Notes under the pieces: model-generated
The model's input: the letters and a program-made list of their open reading frames with translations, nothing else
Database searches by the model: none
Told to the model about the DNA's origin: nothing
Translations under genes and position numbers: made by a program
NCBI GenBank assembly: GCA_902774215.1
Contig: CACYHU010000001.1
Coordinates: 49,787-113,786 of the forward strand
DNA: 64,000 bases
Direction: 5' to 3'
Source of the DNA: an uncultured Chloroflexota bacterium
Lineage (GTDB): Bacteria; Chloroflexota; Anaerolineae; Anaerolineales; Anaerolineaceae
In this document: positions 52,623 through 62,444 of the stretch, one piece after another
Layout of the letters: each line of letters begins with the position of its first letter
How positions within the stretch are numbered: position 1 is the first letter of the stretch

Positions 52623-53255
52623 GTGAAAGATTGTGAGCTGATCGTGAGAACAAAAAAGAACCTTATTTCTTTGGTTATTATTCTTATTTGCGGAGGGATC
52701 CTTATTCCGATAGTGGTAAGCGGTTTTTACCAGATCCCTACTGTTGATATTCCTACGGTGACAGGTACTGATCCCGGTGTGATCGTCCGTGTAAAAAATG
52801 ATCCTGCCAACCCCCAAATTAATGTTCGTTCCGGTCCGGGAACGGAATATGACCGCGTTGGCACTCTCCTGGCGAATCAGGCGGTTATCGGGAAAGGCAG
52901 AACTGAGGGGGGAAGCTGGATCCTTATTGAGTATATGGGCGGTCCGGATAATTATGCCTGGGTTTACAGTTCCTATGTCGATTACACAGGAGACCTTCCC
53001 ATTGTTGTCGTTCCGAATACGCCGACACCCCGTATTACGAATACGATCGACCCGACGCTTGCGGCACAGTTTATCATTACTGTTGAACCGACAAGACTGC
53101 CGACGTTTACGGAACCGGTACCGCTTTCTATTCCGACATTTCAAACCGTTACCGGTGTGAATGTCAGCGGTGGTGTACCAATGGGGATGATCATTTTGAT
53201 CTGCGGTATTCTGGGTGTTATTATTGGACTGTTTACGCTGTCCCAGCGGCGATAA
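52623..53255 (+). CDS. Membrane protein with extracellular bacterial SH3 domain
   Basis: About 210 residues. N-terminal helix (LISLVIILICGGILIPIVV), an SH3b domain (about 55-120: INVRSGPGTEYDRVGTL, WILIEYMGG, AWVYSSYVDYTG), a Pro/Thr-rich linker and a second helix (MGMIILICGILGVIIGLFTL) at the C-terminus, so the SH3 part lies outside. SH3b domains bind peptidoglycan or peptides. The start is GTG 52623 or GTG 52644, neither with a good ribosome site. TAAAAT at 52612-52617 is a possible -10, so the mRNA leader would be very short. Ends 14 bases before the PSP1 gene. Confidence 0.78.
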   Translation: MKDCELIVRTKKNLISLVIILICGGILIPIVVSGFYQIPTVDIPTVTGTDPGVIVRVKNDPANPQINVRSGPGTEYDRVGTLLANQAVIGKGRTEGGSWILIEYMGGPDNYAWVYSSYVDYTGDLPIVVVPNTPTPRITNTIDPTLAAQFIITVEPTRLPTFTEPVPLSIPTFQTVTGVNVSGGVPMGMIILICGILGVIIGLFTLSQRR

Positions 53256-53269
53256 AAAGGTGTTGTGTA

Positions 53270-54397
53270 ATGACAGAAATTTATGAAAAAGCAGTTGGTG
53301 TACGTTTTTCACCTGTAAGTAAAGCTTATTTTTTTGATGCAAACGGTTATGACCTTGACCTGGAAGATTATGTGATTGTTGAATCGGTCCGAGGCCGGCA
53401 GATTGGGAAAGTTGTCCAGGTTAAGACAGATTATGTGAACGAAGGTGATCCGTTAAAAGTTGTACTGCGTCCTGCTTCTTCAAAAGATCTGGTTGCAAAA
53501 GAGCTGTTCAACCAGAAAAAGGATGAGGCTATAGAATTTTCAAGGAAACGGCTGACAGAGCTAAATCTGGAAGGAGTGAAGATCCTTGATGCGGAATTCA
53601 GTTTTGACGGAACAAGATTGCAAATCAATTATGCCAGTGACAATGATGAAAAAGTGGATTTGAAATCTTTGAAATTTGACCTTCTCAGAAATTTCCCTAC
53701 AGTCAGCCAGGTGGACCTCCGGCAGTTGGGACCGAGGGATGTCGCGAAAAGTATTCCGGGAATGGGTGCCTGCGGTTTATCCTGCCGCTGCTGCTGCAGG
53801 TATCTGACAGAGTTCAGTTCCATCTCTATTAAAATGGCAAAGGAACAGGGCATTTCCCTTACTCCGGCTGAAATTACCGGTATGTGCGGGCGTCTGCGCT
53901 GCTGTCTTGTTTATGAGAATGATTATTATGTGGAATGCCGGAAGAAGCTTCCGAAAAAGAACAAACGCGTAATAACACCTCAGGGAGAAGGGAAAGTGCT
54001 GGAAGTATTCCCGATGCGGGATTCAGTTCTGGTGGATATCCCTGAAGTCGGCCGCCGTGAATATAAACGCGATCAATTGATCATTGATGGAAATACGACA
54101 GTTTCGAATGAACCTCAGGTCCCTGACCAGGCTGATGAAATAAATATTGAGGACAAGGATATTCTTGCTCTTGTCAGCGGCAATGAAGACTATGAAGAGC
54201 CTGTAAAGCCAGAAAAAGAATCCAAAACAGTGAATAACGGAAAAGCAGAACGGCGGGAACGTCCGGAAAGAAGAAGTAAACGGGAGCGGAATACTGCCGT
54301 AGATAAACCTGCCGTGGATAAACCGGAAAAGGCAGAACAGCGTAAAAGCCGCCCTGCAAGACAGAACCGTAATAATCGGACTGAGAAAGCGGATTGA
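53270..54397 (+). CDS. ricT: PSP1-domain protein, RicT/YaaT-like
   Basis: 375 residues. PSP1 domain at about 1-275: VGVRFSPVSKAYFFDANG, QIGKVVQVKTDYVNEGD, DGTRLQINYAS, GPRDVAKSIPGMGACGLSC, and MCGRLRCCLVYE. The cysteine-rich loop CGLSCRCCC/CGRLRCC matches the Fe-S-binding cysteines of RicT (YaaT), which with RicA and RicF modulates RNase Y cleavage in Bacillus. Residues 275-375 are a basic, disordered tail (ERRERPERRSKRERN), possibly RNA-binding. Operon with the SH3 protein. Confidence 0.85.
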   Translation: MTEIYEKAVGVRFSPVSKAYFFDANGYDLDLEDYVIVESVRGRQIGKVVQVKTDYVNEGDPLKVVLRPASSKDLVAKELFNQKKDEAIEFSRKRLTELNLEGVKILDAEFSFDGTRLQINYASDNDEKVDLKSLKFDLLRNFPTVSQVDLRQLGPRDVAKSIPGMGACGLSCRCCCRYLTEFSSISIKMAKEQGISLTPAEITGMCGRLRCCLVYENDYYVECRKKLPKKNKRVITPQGEGKVLEVFPMRDSVLVDIPEVGRREYKRDQLIIDGNTTVSNEPQVPDQADEINIEDKDILALVSGNEDYEEPVKPEKESKTVNNGKAERRERPERRSKRERNTAVDKPAVDKPEKAEQRKSRPARQNRNNRTEKAD

Positions 54398-54402
54398 AAT
54401 AA

Positions 54403-54437
54403 AAAACCACCGGAAGACAGACGGTGGTTTTTCTTTA
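54403..54437 (+). terminator. Terminator after ricT
   Basis: AAAAACCACCG pairs with CGGTGGTTTTT around a 9-base loop. Confidence 0.9.
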
Positions 54438-54572
54438 AAACCGTGGCTGCCGTATATCTTTTATGGTGTACGACAGCTTTTTTTAAGAAATACCATCAAA
54501 AGCAAATTCTCCGCAATGGCGGGCGGTGCAAGCGGGAATAACTCCGCACTATGGAGATATTGCCGGGGCGGT

Positions 54573-54856
54573 CGAGCTGACCTTCAGTCAACCGCCAGCT
54601 TAGGCGCCTTTAAATAACGCGAAACGGCTCATCTTTTGTTTTTGGGAATCATCTGAATAATCGTATCATCAAAGGAGTGATTCAGCAGCTTATACAGGGG
54701 TGTCGGGGGACACGCGTGAGCTTGCTCAGCGCGTGTCCCCCGACTGATTTAACCGGGACGCGGGGATCACTTTCGCAGGCACCTGACGCCTATTCCGCGT
54801 CCCTGCGAAGCACTCCCTCCCGATGGCTTTTCAAAAATATAATTTGCGGCAGCTCC
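54573..54856 (+). repeat. Dispersed structured element, family B copy 2 (full length)
   Basis: Contains the 43-base hairpin (54702-54744, identical to copy 1). Stem a is GGGACGCGG (54755-54763) with CCGCGTCCC (54795-54803). Stem b is TTCGCAGG (54772-54779) with CCTGCGAA (54802-54809). Order a-b-a'-b' gives a pseudoknot topology or two alternative hairpins. Family A copies (7285, 23637) share this order with different bases. Fills the 485-base gap between ricT and pgk, after the ricT terminator. Confidence 0.88.
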
Positions 54857-54882
54857 GTTTGATTTGCTTCTGAATTGCCGGA

Positions 54883-56058
54883 TTATTTATCTTCCAATGC
54901 GGCAACACCCGGGAGAACGATGCCTTCCAGCATTTCGAGGGAAGCACCGCCGCCGGTGGAAATATGTGTCACCTTATCGGCCAGACCGGATTCCTGGATA
55001 GCAGCAACTGAATCGCCGCCGCCGATGATAGAAATCGCATCAGAGTCAGCAACAGCTTGTGCTACGGCGAAGGTACCCTTCGCAAATTCAGGCATTTCGA
55101 ATACACCCATCGGGCCATTCCAGACAACGGTTGCTGCATCAGAGACAAGCTTGGAATAGCATTCGACAGTTTTCGGGCCGATGTCAAGAACACGCCAGCC
55201 GGCAGGAACATCTCCTGCGTCAATGCATTTCTTTTCTGCATCGTTATCAAAAGCGTTGGCGATGACCATGTCAACGGGCAGGACCAGCTTATCGGAACCG
55301 GCAGCCAGAATTTCTTTCGCGGTTTCAATTGCTTCTTCCTGTACGAGTGAGTCAGCCATGTCGTAACCCTGGGCAGCAAAGAAGGTATTGGCCATACCGC
55401 CGCCGATGAGGACCTTGTCAGCCTTGTTCAGCAGGTTCTTGATGACGCCGATCTTATCAGAGATCTTGGCACCGCCGAGGATAGCGACAAACGGGCGTTT
55501 CGGATTTTCAACAGCGGAAGAAAGATACTGGATCTCTTTTTCAAGCAGGAATCCGGCAACACCGGGTTTGAAATGGGTAACGCCTTCCGTTGATGAATGT
55601 GCGCGGTGAGCAGTACCGAAAGCATCATTGACGTAAAGGTCAGCAAGATCTGCAAGGCCTTTTGCCAGTTCAAGATCATTCTTTTCTTCGCCTTTGTAGT
55701 AGCGGGTATTTTCGAGAACCAGAATTTCACCCGGTTTCAGTTCTGCAGCTGCTTTCTGTGCAGATTCACCGATGCAGTCATCAGCGAAGTAAACAGGATT
55801 GGAAACAAGCCCCTTCAGATACTCGGCAACGGGTTTGAGTGAATACTGCGGATTCCGTTCGCCCTTCGGACGGCCAAGGTGGGAGCAGAGGATCACAGCA
55901 GCGCCATGGTCCAGAAGATACTGGATGGTGGGAAGTGCACCGCGGATGCGGGTATCATCGCCGACTGCGCCGTCTTTGATCGGGACGTTAAAATCAACAC
56001 GGACAAGAACCTTTTTGCCGTTAACATCAATATCGCGGATGGTTTTTTTGTTGAACAT
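54883..56058 (-). CDS. pgk: Phosphoglycerate kinase
   Basis: 391 residues, normal length. Motifs: [64 protein letters not shown] and the C-terminal [12 protein letters not shown] plus [14 protein letters not shown]. Makes ATP from 1,3-bisphosphoglycerate in glycolysis. Start ATG 56058 with GGAGAAAA; a longer reading upstream is out of family. A hairpin lies between gap and pgk. Confidence 0.96.
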   Translation of the reverse strand: MFNKKTIRDIDVNGKKVLVRVDFNVPIKDGAVGDDTRIRGALPTIQYLLDHGAAVILCSHLGRPKGERNPQYSLKPVAEYLKGLVSNPVYFADDCIGESAQKAAAELKPGEILVLENTRYYKGEEKNDLELAKGLADLADLYVNDAFGTAHRAHSSTEGVTHFKPGVAGFLLEKEIQYLSSAVENPKRPFVAILGGAKISDKIGVIKNLLNKADKVLIGGGMANTFFAAQGYDMADSLVQEEAIETAKEILAAGSDKLVLPVDMVIANAFDNDAEKKCIDAGDVPAGWRVLDIGPKTVECYSKLVSDAATVVWNGPMGVFEMPEFAKGTFAVAQAVADSDAISIIGGGDSVAAIQESGLADKVTHISTGGGASLEMLEGIVLPGVAALEDK

Positions 56059-56080
56059 TCTTATTTTCTCCTGTAAATTC

Positions 56081-56123
56081 AAAAAAAGGTGATTGCTGCG
56101 GCAAAACCGAAACAATCACCTTT
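56081..56123 (-). terminator. Terminator/attenuator between gap and pgk
   Basis: On the minus strand AGGTGATTG pairs with CAATCACCT and is followed by seven T. It lies between the gap stop and the pgk ribosome site, so pgk is expressed by read-through or from its own promoter. Confidence 0.82.
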
Positions 56124-56145
56124 GCATTTCAGTAAATTACAAGGC

Positions 56146-57228
<1,083 letters not shown>

Positions 57229-58239
57229 TTACCCGTTTGTATTGATTGCTTCAGGCGGCTCTTTCAGCGCCTCCCAGGCTTGGATCAGAACATTTGTGAG
57301 TTTATCCGGATCATGATGCCACGGATAATTTTCATCGACAAGGTTACCCTTAAAAATTCTGATTTCCAAGTCTTTTCCTGACGAAATTTTACACCAATTA
57401 ATATGGCTTGGCAATGATTCAGGATAAAAATCGTTACAGACCATGCCGTCAAGATTTGATTCCGGTAGATAACTTCTGATAATTTCCGCATGGTCGGTAC
57501 AATCCATATTGTCAGTCTCTCCCGGTTGGGAAGTAAGGTTGCAGATGTATATTTTTTTCGCTGAAGATGCGGCCACTGCATTGGCAATTCCCGGAACAAG
57601 CAGGTTGGGAAGAATACTGGTGTAAAGACTTCCCGGCCCCATCAGCAAAAAATCAGCGTTTAGTATGGCTCTGATGGCTTCCGGATTGGCGCTGACATTT
57701 TCCGGCTCGATCCAGCAGCGGAGAATTTTGCCGTAGGTTTCCGTGATCTGGGATTCTCCCGTTATCTGACTGACGGTTTTGATGCCGTCTTTTTCGATTT
57801 CAATGTCAGCGGCCAGGTTGATATCGGCAAGTGTGGATGGTGTGACCTTCCCGCGGATGGCAAGAATTGATGCCAGTTCATGAATGCCCTGTTCGAAGCT
57901 CCCTGTGATGTCTGCAAGTGCGGTGAGAAGCAGGTTGCCCATGTTATGCTGCCCGACACCTGAGGCTGAAGAAAAACGGTATTGGAGTACCTGTGTCATG
58001 AATTCTTCATCGTCCGCAAGTGCGGTGAGGCAGGACCTGATATCCCCGGGCGGCAGGATACCCATATCCCGGCGGAGTGCCCCGGATGACCCGCCATTGT
58101 CGGCTACTGTTACAACGGCTGTGATATTGCGTGTGACTTTTTTCAGCCCGCGTAAGAGACTTGACAAGCCGTGACCGCCGCCGATGGTGACGATTCGGAG
58201 CTTTTTGAATTCTTTAAGTAATTCCTTAGTATTGCTCAT
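57229..58239 (-). CDS. yvcK: YvcK-type gluconeogenesis factor (CofD-like)
   Basis: 336 residues. Motifs: VTIGGGHGLSSLLRGLK, VVTVADNGGSSGALRRD, ILPPGDIRSCLTALAD, NMGNLLLTALAD, ADFLLMGPGSLYTSILPNLL and YICNLTSQPGETDNMDCTDH. YvcK proteins bind UDP-GlcNAc and link carbon supply to cell-wall synthesis. Being directly upstream of gap-pgk agrees with that role and suggests co-transcription. Confidence 0.92.
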   Translation of the reverse strand: MSNTKELLKEFKKLRIVTIGGGHGLSSLLRGLKKVTRNITAVVTVADNGGSSGALRRDMGILPPGDIRSCLTALADDEEFMTQVLQYRFSSASGVGQHNMGNLLLTALADITGSFEQGIHELASILAIRGKVTPSTLADINLAADIEIEKDGIKTVSQITGESQITETYGKILRCWIEPENVSANPEAIRAILNADFLLMGPGSLYTSILPNLLVPGIANAVAASSAKKIYICNLTSQPGETDNMDCTDHAEIIRSYLPESNLDGMVCNDFYPESLPSHINWCKISSGKDLEIRIFKGNLVDENYPWHHDPDKLTNVLIQAWEALKEPPEAINTNG

Positions 58240-58318
58240 TCTTCTATCTTATCATAAGTTGTTCATAAAGATCGAAAAAATTGAAAAAATAGAAACGTCA
58301 TGAATTTTTGCGATTCAC

Positions 58319-58347
58319 TTGATTAAAAACAAGGGAAGTATTATACT
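58319..58347 (+). promoter_or_regulatory. Promoter of tRNA-Pro
   Basis: TTGATT at 58319-58324, a 17-base spacer and TATACT at 58342-58347, with the tRNA 13 bases further on. Confidence 0.7.
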
Positions 58348-58360
58348 ATTGTTCGTTGTT

Positions 58361-58435
58361 CGGGGCGTGGCTCAGTCCGGATAGAGTGCACGGTTCGGGT
58401 CCGTGAGGTCGGCGGTTCAAATCCGCCCGCCCCGA
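58361..58435 (+). tRNA. tRNA-Pro (anticodon CGG)
   Basis: Acceptor CGGGGCG/CGCCCCG, anticodon stem CACGG/CCGTG with loop TTCGGGT, T arm GGCGG TTCAAAT CCGCC. Discriminator A; CCA is not encoded, so it is added after 3' processing. D stem GCTC/GAGT with one wobble pair. Confidence 0.95.
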
Positions 58436-58436
58436 C

Positions 58437-58468
58437 AAAAAAATCGCTTTTTCAAGCGATTTTTATTT
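58437..58468 (+). terminator. Terminator shared by tRNA-Pro and ftcD
   Basis: AAATCGCTT pairs with AAGCGATTT with A and T runs on both sides. Bidirectional between convergent genes. Confidence 0.85.
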
Positions 58469-58470
58469 TA

Positions 58471-59367
58471 TTAATCCCTGATTCTCGTTTCGATTATTCT
58501 GTCTGACGAAAAGTCTTTCAATAATAATTCTTCCGGGGTTGTTCCGGACAGTGCATTTTCAGGAAGCATGCCGATCAGTTCGGTATAAAGCGGCCTGATA
58601 TTCAACAGTGCCGCATCTTTTTCAATTGTCCGGATCACGGTTTTCATTGAGGTCTTCCGGTAGTCAAGCAGATTCATTGAAACCTGCGCATAGCCATTAA
58701 CAAGCAGGCCAATAGCCTGCAATCCCGGCAGGCCTCCTGAAGATTCGCGTATCTTTCTTGCGATAACACGTGCCGGCGCGGGGTCGGTACAATCGAGATA
58801 TACGTTGAATGCGATCAGAAAATCGCGCGCGCCGATGGAAACGCCGCCGGCAGAGGATAACGTTAACGGACCGAAATCCGGTGCTCTGTCCGGCTCCCTG
58901 TCGATCACCTCTTTGAGTTTCTTGTATCCGCCTCTGCGGATATCGGCAAGACGGCGGTGTGCGTCTTTTTTTGCTGATTTTGCATAAAGATACACCGGCA
59001 GCCCGAGCTCATCCGCGATACGTTTTCCGACCTTTTCGGAAAGCTTCACACATTCTTCCATGGTGATATTTCTCAGCGGAATAAAGGGGATCACATCTGT
59101 GGCGCCGATGCAGGGATGGACACCTTCATGAGTTTCCATATTGATCAGCTCTGCTGCGGTTTTGGTGAAGCGCAGCACGGCATTTTCAATGGCTTCCGGA
59201 GAACCGGCGATGGTGAAAACAGAACGGTTGTGATCAACATCAGCGCTGTGATCCCAGACTTCACACGATCCATCGGAAATAACAACTTCATGGATCGCTT
59301 CGATTACCGACCGGTCTCTTCCTTCCGAAAAGTTCGGAACACATTCTATCAAAGCTTTATTCTTCAT
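58471..59367 (-). CDS. ftcD: Glutamate formimidoyltransferase
   Basis: 298 residues, the formiminotransferase domain alone. Motifs: ECVPNFSEGRD, WDHSADVDHNRSVFT, HEGVHPCIGATDVIPFIPL, LPVYLYAKSAKK, LSSAGGVSIGARDFLIAFNV and NLLDYRKTS. Transfers the formimino group from formiminoglutamate to tetrahydrofolate in histidine breakdown, or supplies one-carbon units. No other hut gene is here. The ATGA overlap with rarA couples the two. Confidence 0.92.
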   Translation of the reverse strand: MKNKALIECVPNFSEGRDRSVIEAIHEVVISDGSCEVWDHSADVDHNRSVFTIAGSPEAIENAVLRFTKTAAELINMETHEGVHPCIGATDVIPFIPLRNITMEECVKLSEKVGKRIADELGLPVYLYAKSAKKDAHRRLADIRRGGYKKLKEVIDREPDRAPDFGPLTLSSAGGVSIGARDFLIAFNVYLDCTDPAPARVIARKIRESSGGLPGLQAIGLLVNGYAQVSMNLLDYRKTSMKTVIRTIEKDAALLNIRPLYTELIGMLPENALSGTTPEELLLKDFSSDRIIETRIRD

Positions 59368-60698
59368 TTTTCATCATTTTTATAAGCTGCATGGTCCCAG
59401 CGTTCCATTCTTTCGCGGATAACTTTTTCGTATCCCTGGTCGCTGGGTACATAAAACCCGCCGTCAACGGATTTCGGCAGATACTGCTGTTTGACATGGT
59501 GCTCCGGAAAATTATGCGGATAAAGATAGCCTTTCCCATGTCCGAGCGCCTGGGCATCCCGGTTGGCGTCCATCAGATGGGTCGGAACCGGACCGGCACC
59601 CTCCTTTTTAATTTGGTCCATCGCACTGAAAATTCCCAGCGCGGAGTTCGATTTCGGGGCTGTGGCACAGTATAGAACAGCTTCGGCGATCGGGTAATAG
59701 CCTTCCGGCATGCCGACATAATCAAAGGCATTGGCGGCGGCTATGGCAACCTGCAGCGCGCGGGGGTCCGCCATACCAATGTCTTCACAAGCAAGGATCA
59801 CCAAACGCCTGAGAATAAAATGTGGATCTTCTCCGGAAAGTAACATCTTCGAGACCCAGTATAATGCCGCGTCGGGGTCTGATCCGCGGACGGATTTGAT
59901 GAAAGCGGAGATGGTATCATAATGGGAGTCGCCCTTTTTATCATAATTCAGCGCCCGCTCCTGTATGGAATCTTCCGCAGCGTCAAGTGTGATGTGAATG
60001 CAGCCTTCCTCATCCGGCGGTGTGCTTTCGACAGCCAGCTCGAGTGCGTTCAGCAGATTCCGGGCATCAGCGTTGCTTCGGGAGATCAGCAGCTCTTCCG
60101 CATCCTCATCAAGCAGAATATTCCGTTTTCCATAGCCTCGTACTTCGTCAGTCAAAGCCCGGTTGATGATGGTTTGCAGCGACTTACTGTCCAGCGGATG
60201 GGTTTCAAAAACGCGTGACCGTGACAGCAGCGCTTTGTTTACTTCAAAGAACGGGTTTTCGGTCGTAGCGCCGATAAGCGTCAGCAGGCCGTTTTCCACA
60301 TGCGGGAGCAGTGCGTCCTGCTGCGATTTATTCCAGCGGTGGACTTCATCTACAAAAAGCAGCGTGCGTTTGTTATACAGCTTCTTCCGTTCTTTCGCAT
60401 CAGCGACAACAGCGCGCAGCTCCTGCACACCTGCGAGAACCGCGGAAATGGTGACAAAGTCAGCCGATGAAGCTTTGGCGATCAGTCTGGCAAGTGTTGT
60501 TTTTCCGGTGCCGGGAGGCCCGAACAGCAGGATCGAGGAAAAGAGCCTGTCTGCCTCGATTGCTCTGCGCAGAAGTCTCCCTTTTCCAATGATATGATCC
60601 TGACCGACCAGTTCATCCAGCGTCTGTGGACGCATCCGGGAAGCAAGCGGCTGGGATTCGTCAAAGTTCTGCTGATCATTATAATCGAATAGATCCAT
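59364..60698 (-). CDS. rarA: Replication-associated recombination protein A (RarA/MgsA)
   Basis: 444 residues. AAA+ ATPase related to clamp loaders: LASRMRPQTLDELVGQDH, Walker A FGPPGTGKTTLAR, Walker B LFVDEVHRWNKSQQD, IGATTENPFFEVN, LSRSRVF, and the C-terminal DPDAALYWVSKML and YLPKSVDGGFYVPSDQGYE. Acts at stalled forks. The last part is of normal length. Overlaps ftcD by four bases. Confidence 0.95.
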   Translation of the reverse strand: MDLFDYNDQQNFDESQPLASRMRPQTLDELVGQDHIIGKGRLLRRAIEADRLFSSILLFGPPGTGKTTLARLIAKASSADFVTISAVLAGVQELRAVVADAKERKKLYNKRTLLFVDEVHRWNKSQQDALLPHVENGLLTLIGATTENPFFEVNKALLSRSRVFETHPLDSKSLQTIINRALTDEVRGYGKRNILLDEDAEELLISRSNADARNLLNALELAVESTPPDEEGCIHITLDAAEDSIQERALNYDKKGDSHYDTISAFIKSVRGSDPDAALYWVSKMLLSGEDPHFILRRLVILACEDIGMADPRALQVAIAAANAFDYVGMPEGYYPIAEAVLYCATAPKSNSALGIFSAMDQIKKEGAGPVPTHLMDANRDAQALGHGKGYLYPHNFPEHHVKQQYLPKSVDGGFYVPSDQGYEKVIRERMERWDHAAYKNDEK

Positions 60699-60808
60699 AT
60701 TTCCAATTATACACTATTACCGGTCCGGTATATTCTCAGCGCTTATCATCTTGGGAATCACTGATTTATTCATTCTGTTTGCGGCAGGAGTTGGTCGGTG
60801 TTTAAAAT

Positions 60809-60846
60809 AAAAAACCCTCAGCGATGTGCCGAAGGTTCTTTTTTGT
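60809..60846 (-). terminator. Terminator of the ferredoxin gene
   Basis: On the minus strand an AGAACCTTCGGC / GCTGAGGGTTTTTT hairpin with a T tract lies just after the stop at 60861. Confidence 0.75.
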
Positions 60847-60860
60847 ATAAAAGAAAATGA

Positions 60861-61031
60861 TTAGCCTTCAGCCGGTGCACCGACGGGGCAAACACTTGCG
60901 CAGGTACCGCAGTCAATGCAGGTATCCTTATCAATGACCATGTAATCACCTTCAGTGATAGCTGAAACCGGGCATTCACCTACACATGCACCGCAAGCAA
61001 TACAAGTATCCTTATCAATAACGTATGCCAT
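60861..61031 (-). CDS. 2[4Fe-4S] ferredoxin
   Basis: 56 residues, clostridial type. Two cluster motifs: [12 protein letters not shown] and [12 protein letters not shown]. Low-potential electron carrier of anaerobic metabolism (hydrogenase, pyruvate oxidoreductase). ATG 61031 has GGAGG 7 bases upstream; the in-frame codon four residues earlier is part of the leader. Single gene with its own promoter and terminator. Confidence 0.95.
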   Translation of the reverse strand: MAYVIDKDTCIACGACVGECPVSAITEGDYMVIDKDTCIDCGTCASVCPVGAPAEG

Positions 61032-61077
61032 TTTATCCTCCAATTATGATAAAAAAGTATTTTCTTCTATGAATTCT

Positions 61078-61105
61078 ATTATATGCCCGATTTTCCAATT
61101 GTGAA
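61078..61105 (-). promoter_or_regulatory. Promoter of the ferredoxin gene
   Basis: On the minus strand TTCACA (61105-61100), a 16-base spacer and a perfect TATAAT (61083-61078). The rest of the gap up to the tRNA-His promoter (61106-61370) shows nothing recognisable. Confidence 0.7.
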
Positions 61106-61370
61106 GAAAAAAATCAAATTTTCTGAATCGTTTTTATTACAAATTATTTATCGGTTCATAACCGGGTGCACGGGGACGGTACTTTGCAGAGGTGAAACCT
61201 CCACAAAAGGTCTTACACCCGTGTTGTATTCCCCGGTTCTGAACACCCGCAGGATTATTTTGAAATTGCATCCCGTATCGGTCAATGGTCCCGGCAGGAA
61301 CCATTGATATACAGGAAAAAGCTCCAAAAGCAGTGAAAAATCGGTTTAATCATAAAAAATCACAAATATC

Positions 61371-61398
61371 TTGCATTTCGATGAATCTGTGCTAAAAT
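61371..61398 (+). promoter_or_regulatory. Promoter of tRNA-His
   Basis: TTGCAT at 61371-61376, a 16-base spacer and TAAAAT at 61393-61398; the tRNA follows 19 bases later. Confidence 0.5.
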
Positions 61399-61416
61399 AT
61401 CTCTTGTTCGTAATAT

Positions 61417-61489
61417 GGAGGCTGTAGCTCAATGGCAGAGCGCTTGTCTGTGGAACAAGATGTTGTGGGTTCGAGACCCACCAGCCTCC
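61417..61489 (+). tRNA. tRNA-His (anticodon GTG)
   Basis: Encodes the extra G at position -1 opposite discriminator C, the histidine identity pair. Acceptor GAGGCTG/CAGCCTC, anticodon stem CTTGT/ACAAG with loop CTGTGGA, T arm GTGGG TTCGAGA CCCAC. CCA not encoded. Confidence 0.96.
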
Positions 61490-61602
61490 CTTTAGTTTCT
61501 CTTTTCGATGAATTTACGAGTAAAACGGAAATTTTACTTCGTAATAAGGAAAAGAAAGAAATAAAGAACAGAAAATTCAACAAATTTTCTTCAAATAAAC
61601 GG

Positions 61603-61634
61603 AAAAAAGACTCAATATTGATGAGTCTTTTTTT
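61603..61634 (+). terminator. Terminator of tRNA-His
   Basis: AAAAAAGACTCA pairs with TGAGTCTTTTTTT around ATATTGA. Confidence 0.88.
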
Positions 61635-61713
61635 GATCTCAGGAAGAGGGGCCGTTTATACTCCCTCAAAAATTTGTACATACCGGGATGTATTATGCTT
61701 AATCTGTCGTATC

Positions 61714-61744
61714 AGCAATTCCCGCATCGGGAACGCCCATCATT
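61714..61744 (-). repeat. Conserved hairpin segment at the 3' end of DUF4157 gene 1
   Basis: AATTCCCGCATCGGGAACG on the plus strand nearly matches 63508-63524, at the 3' end of DUF4157 gene 3. On the coding strand it is a TTCCCG-ATG-CGGGAA hairpin without a T tract. Confidence 0.6.
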
Positions 61745-62444
61745 GAATGACATCTCCGTCTTCGATAAGTTTCTTACTTTCTTCTATTTTGCTGAAGTCA
61801 AAATTATCAAGCGCAGCGTCTTCTTCCGCATCCTTAATAGAAAGCAGGGTTTTCTTTTCATATTCATCCTGATGTTTATGCAGCTTCTTCATTTCTTTAC
61901 TTTGGGGGAACAAGTGAGCTAAATGAGTGCTGAACCAGTCCCTTATCTGCCCACCCGGGCTTCTCTGCGGCCGGGTATCCTCAATCAATTGGATGTTCCC
62001 GACCCCCGACCTGGGCTCCTCGATTAGCTCCTGCTTCTTTACGCTTTTTGCCTGCATCGGCCCGGCCGCGGATACAGCGGAGGCGTTTGACAGCGGCGCG
62101 GACGCGACGCTCTCACCCCGGGCTGCCTTAAAGCCTTCCATATCGGCCTTCGCTTCAAGGGCGGAATCGTTCACCAGGCCGCTGCCGTGAACCTCGCCCC
62201 TTGCCTGTGAGGCAACATGGGACATTTCATGTCCAAGCAGTTCCTGACCGCGGGTGCTGGAAAAATCCAGCTTGCCCGGTGCGAAGGCGATCTTGCTGCC
62301 CTGCGTGACGGCTTCGGCTCCGGCGTCTCCCACCGCCTTGTTCTCATAGAGCTTTACGCTGGAGAGGTCCATGCCAAAAGCCCCTTCCATTTTCTCGCGC
62401 ATCACCGTGGGCATATCGACCTGATGCCCCAGGTTCTCCAACAT
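61740..62444 (-). CDS. DUF4157 (eCIS core domain) protein 1, N-terminus displaced by a frameshift
   Basis: 234 residues in this frame. DUF4157 domain: HQVDMPTVMREKMEGAFGMD, KLYENKAVGDAGAEAVTQG, FAPGKLDFSST, and the HExxH motif LLGHEMSHVASQ (H72/H76). Then an Ala/Ser linker ending GPMQAKS and a private C-terminal region (IRDWFSTHLAHLFPQSKEMK, then acidic helices). DUF4157 proteins are markers of extracellular contractile injection systems. The missing first 33 or so residues are found upstream in another frame (see 62445-62547). No structural injection-system gene is visible in the window. Confidence 0.8.
   Translation of the reverse strand: MLENLGHQVDMPTVMREKMEGAFGMDLSSVKLYENKAVGDAGAEAVTQGSKIAFAPGKLDFSSTRGQELLGHEMSHVASQARGEVHGSGLVNDSALEAKADMEGFKAARGESVASAPLSNASAVSAAGPMQAKSVKKQELIEEPRSGVGNIQLIEDTRPQRSPGGQIRDWFSTHLAHLFPQSKEMKKLHKHQDEYEKKTLLSIKDAEEDAALDNFDFSKIEESKKLIEDGDVIQ

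Noticed and set aside
61392..61583. Reverse-strand frame over tRNA-His
   Set aside because: Antisense to a well-formed tRNA; a typical spurious call.
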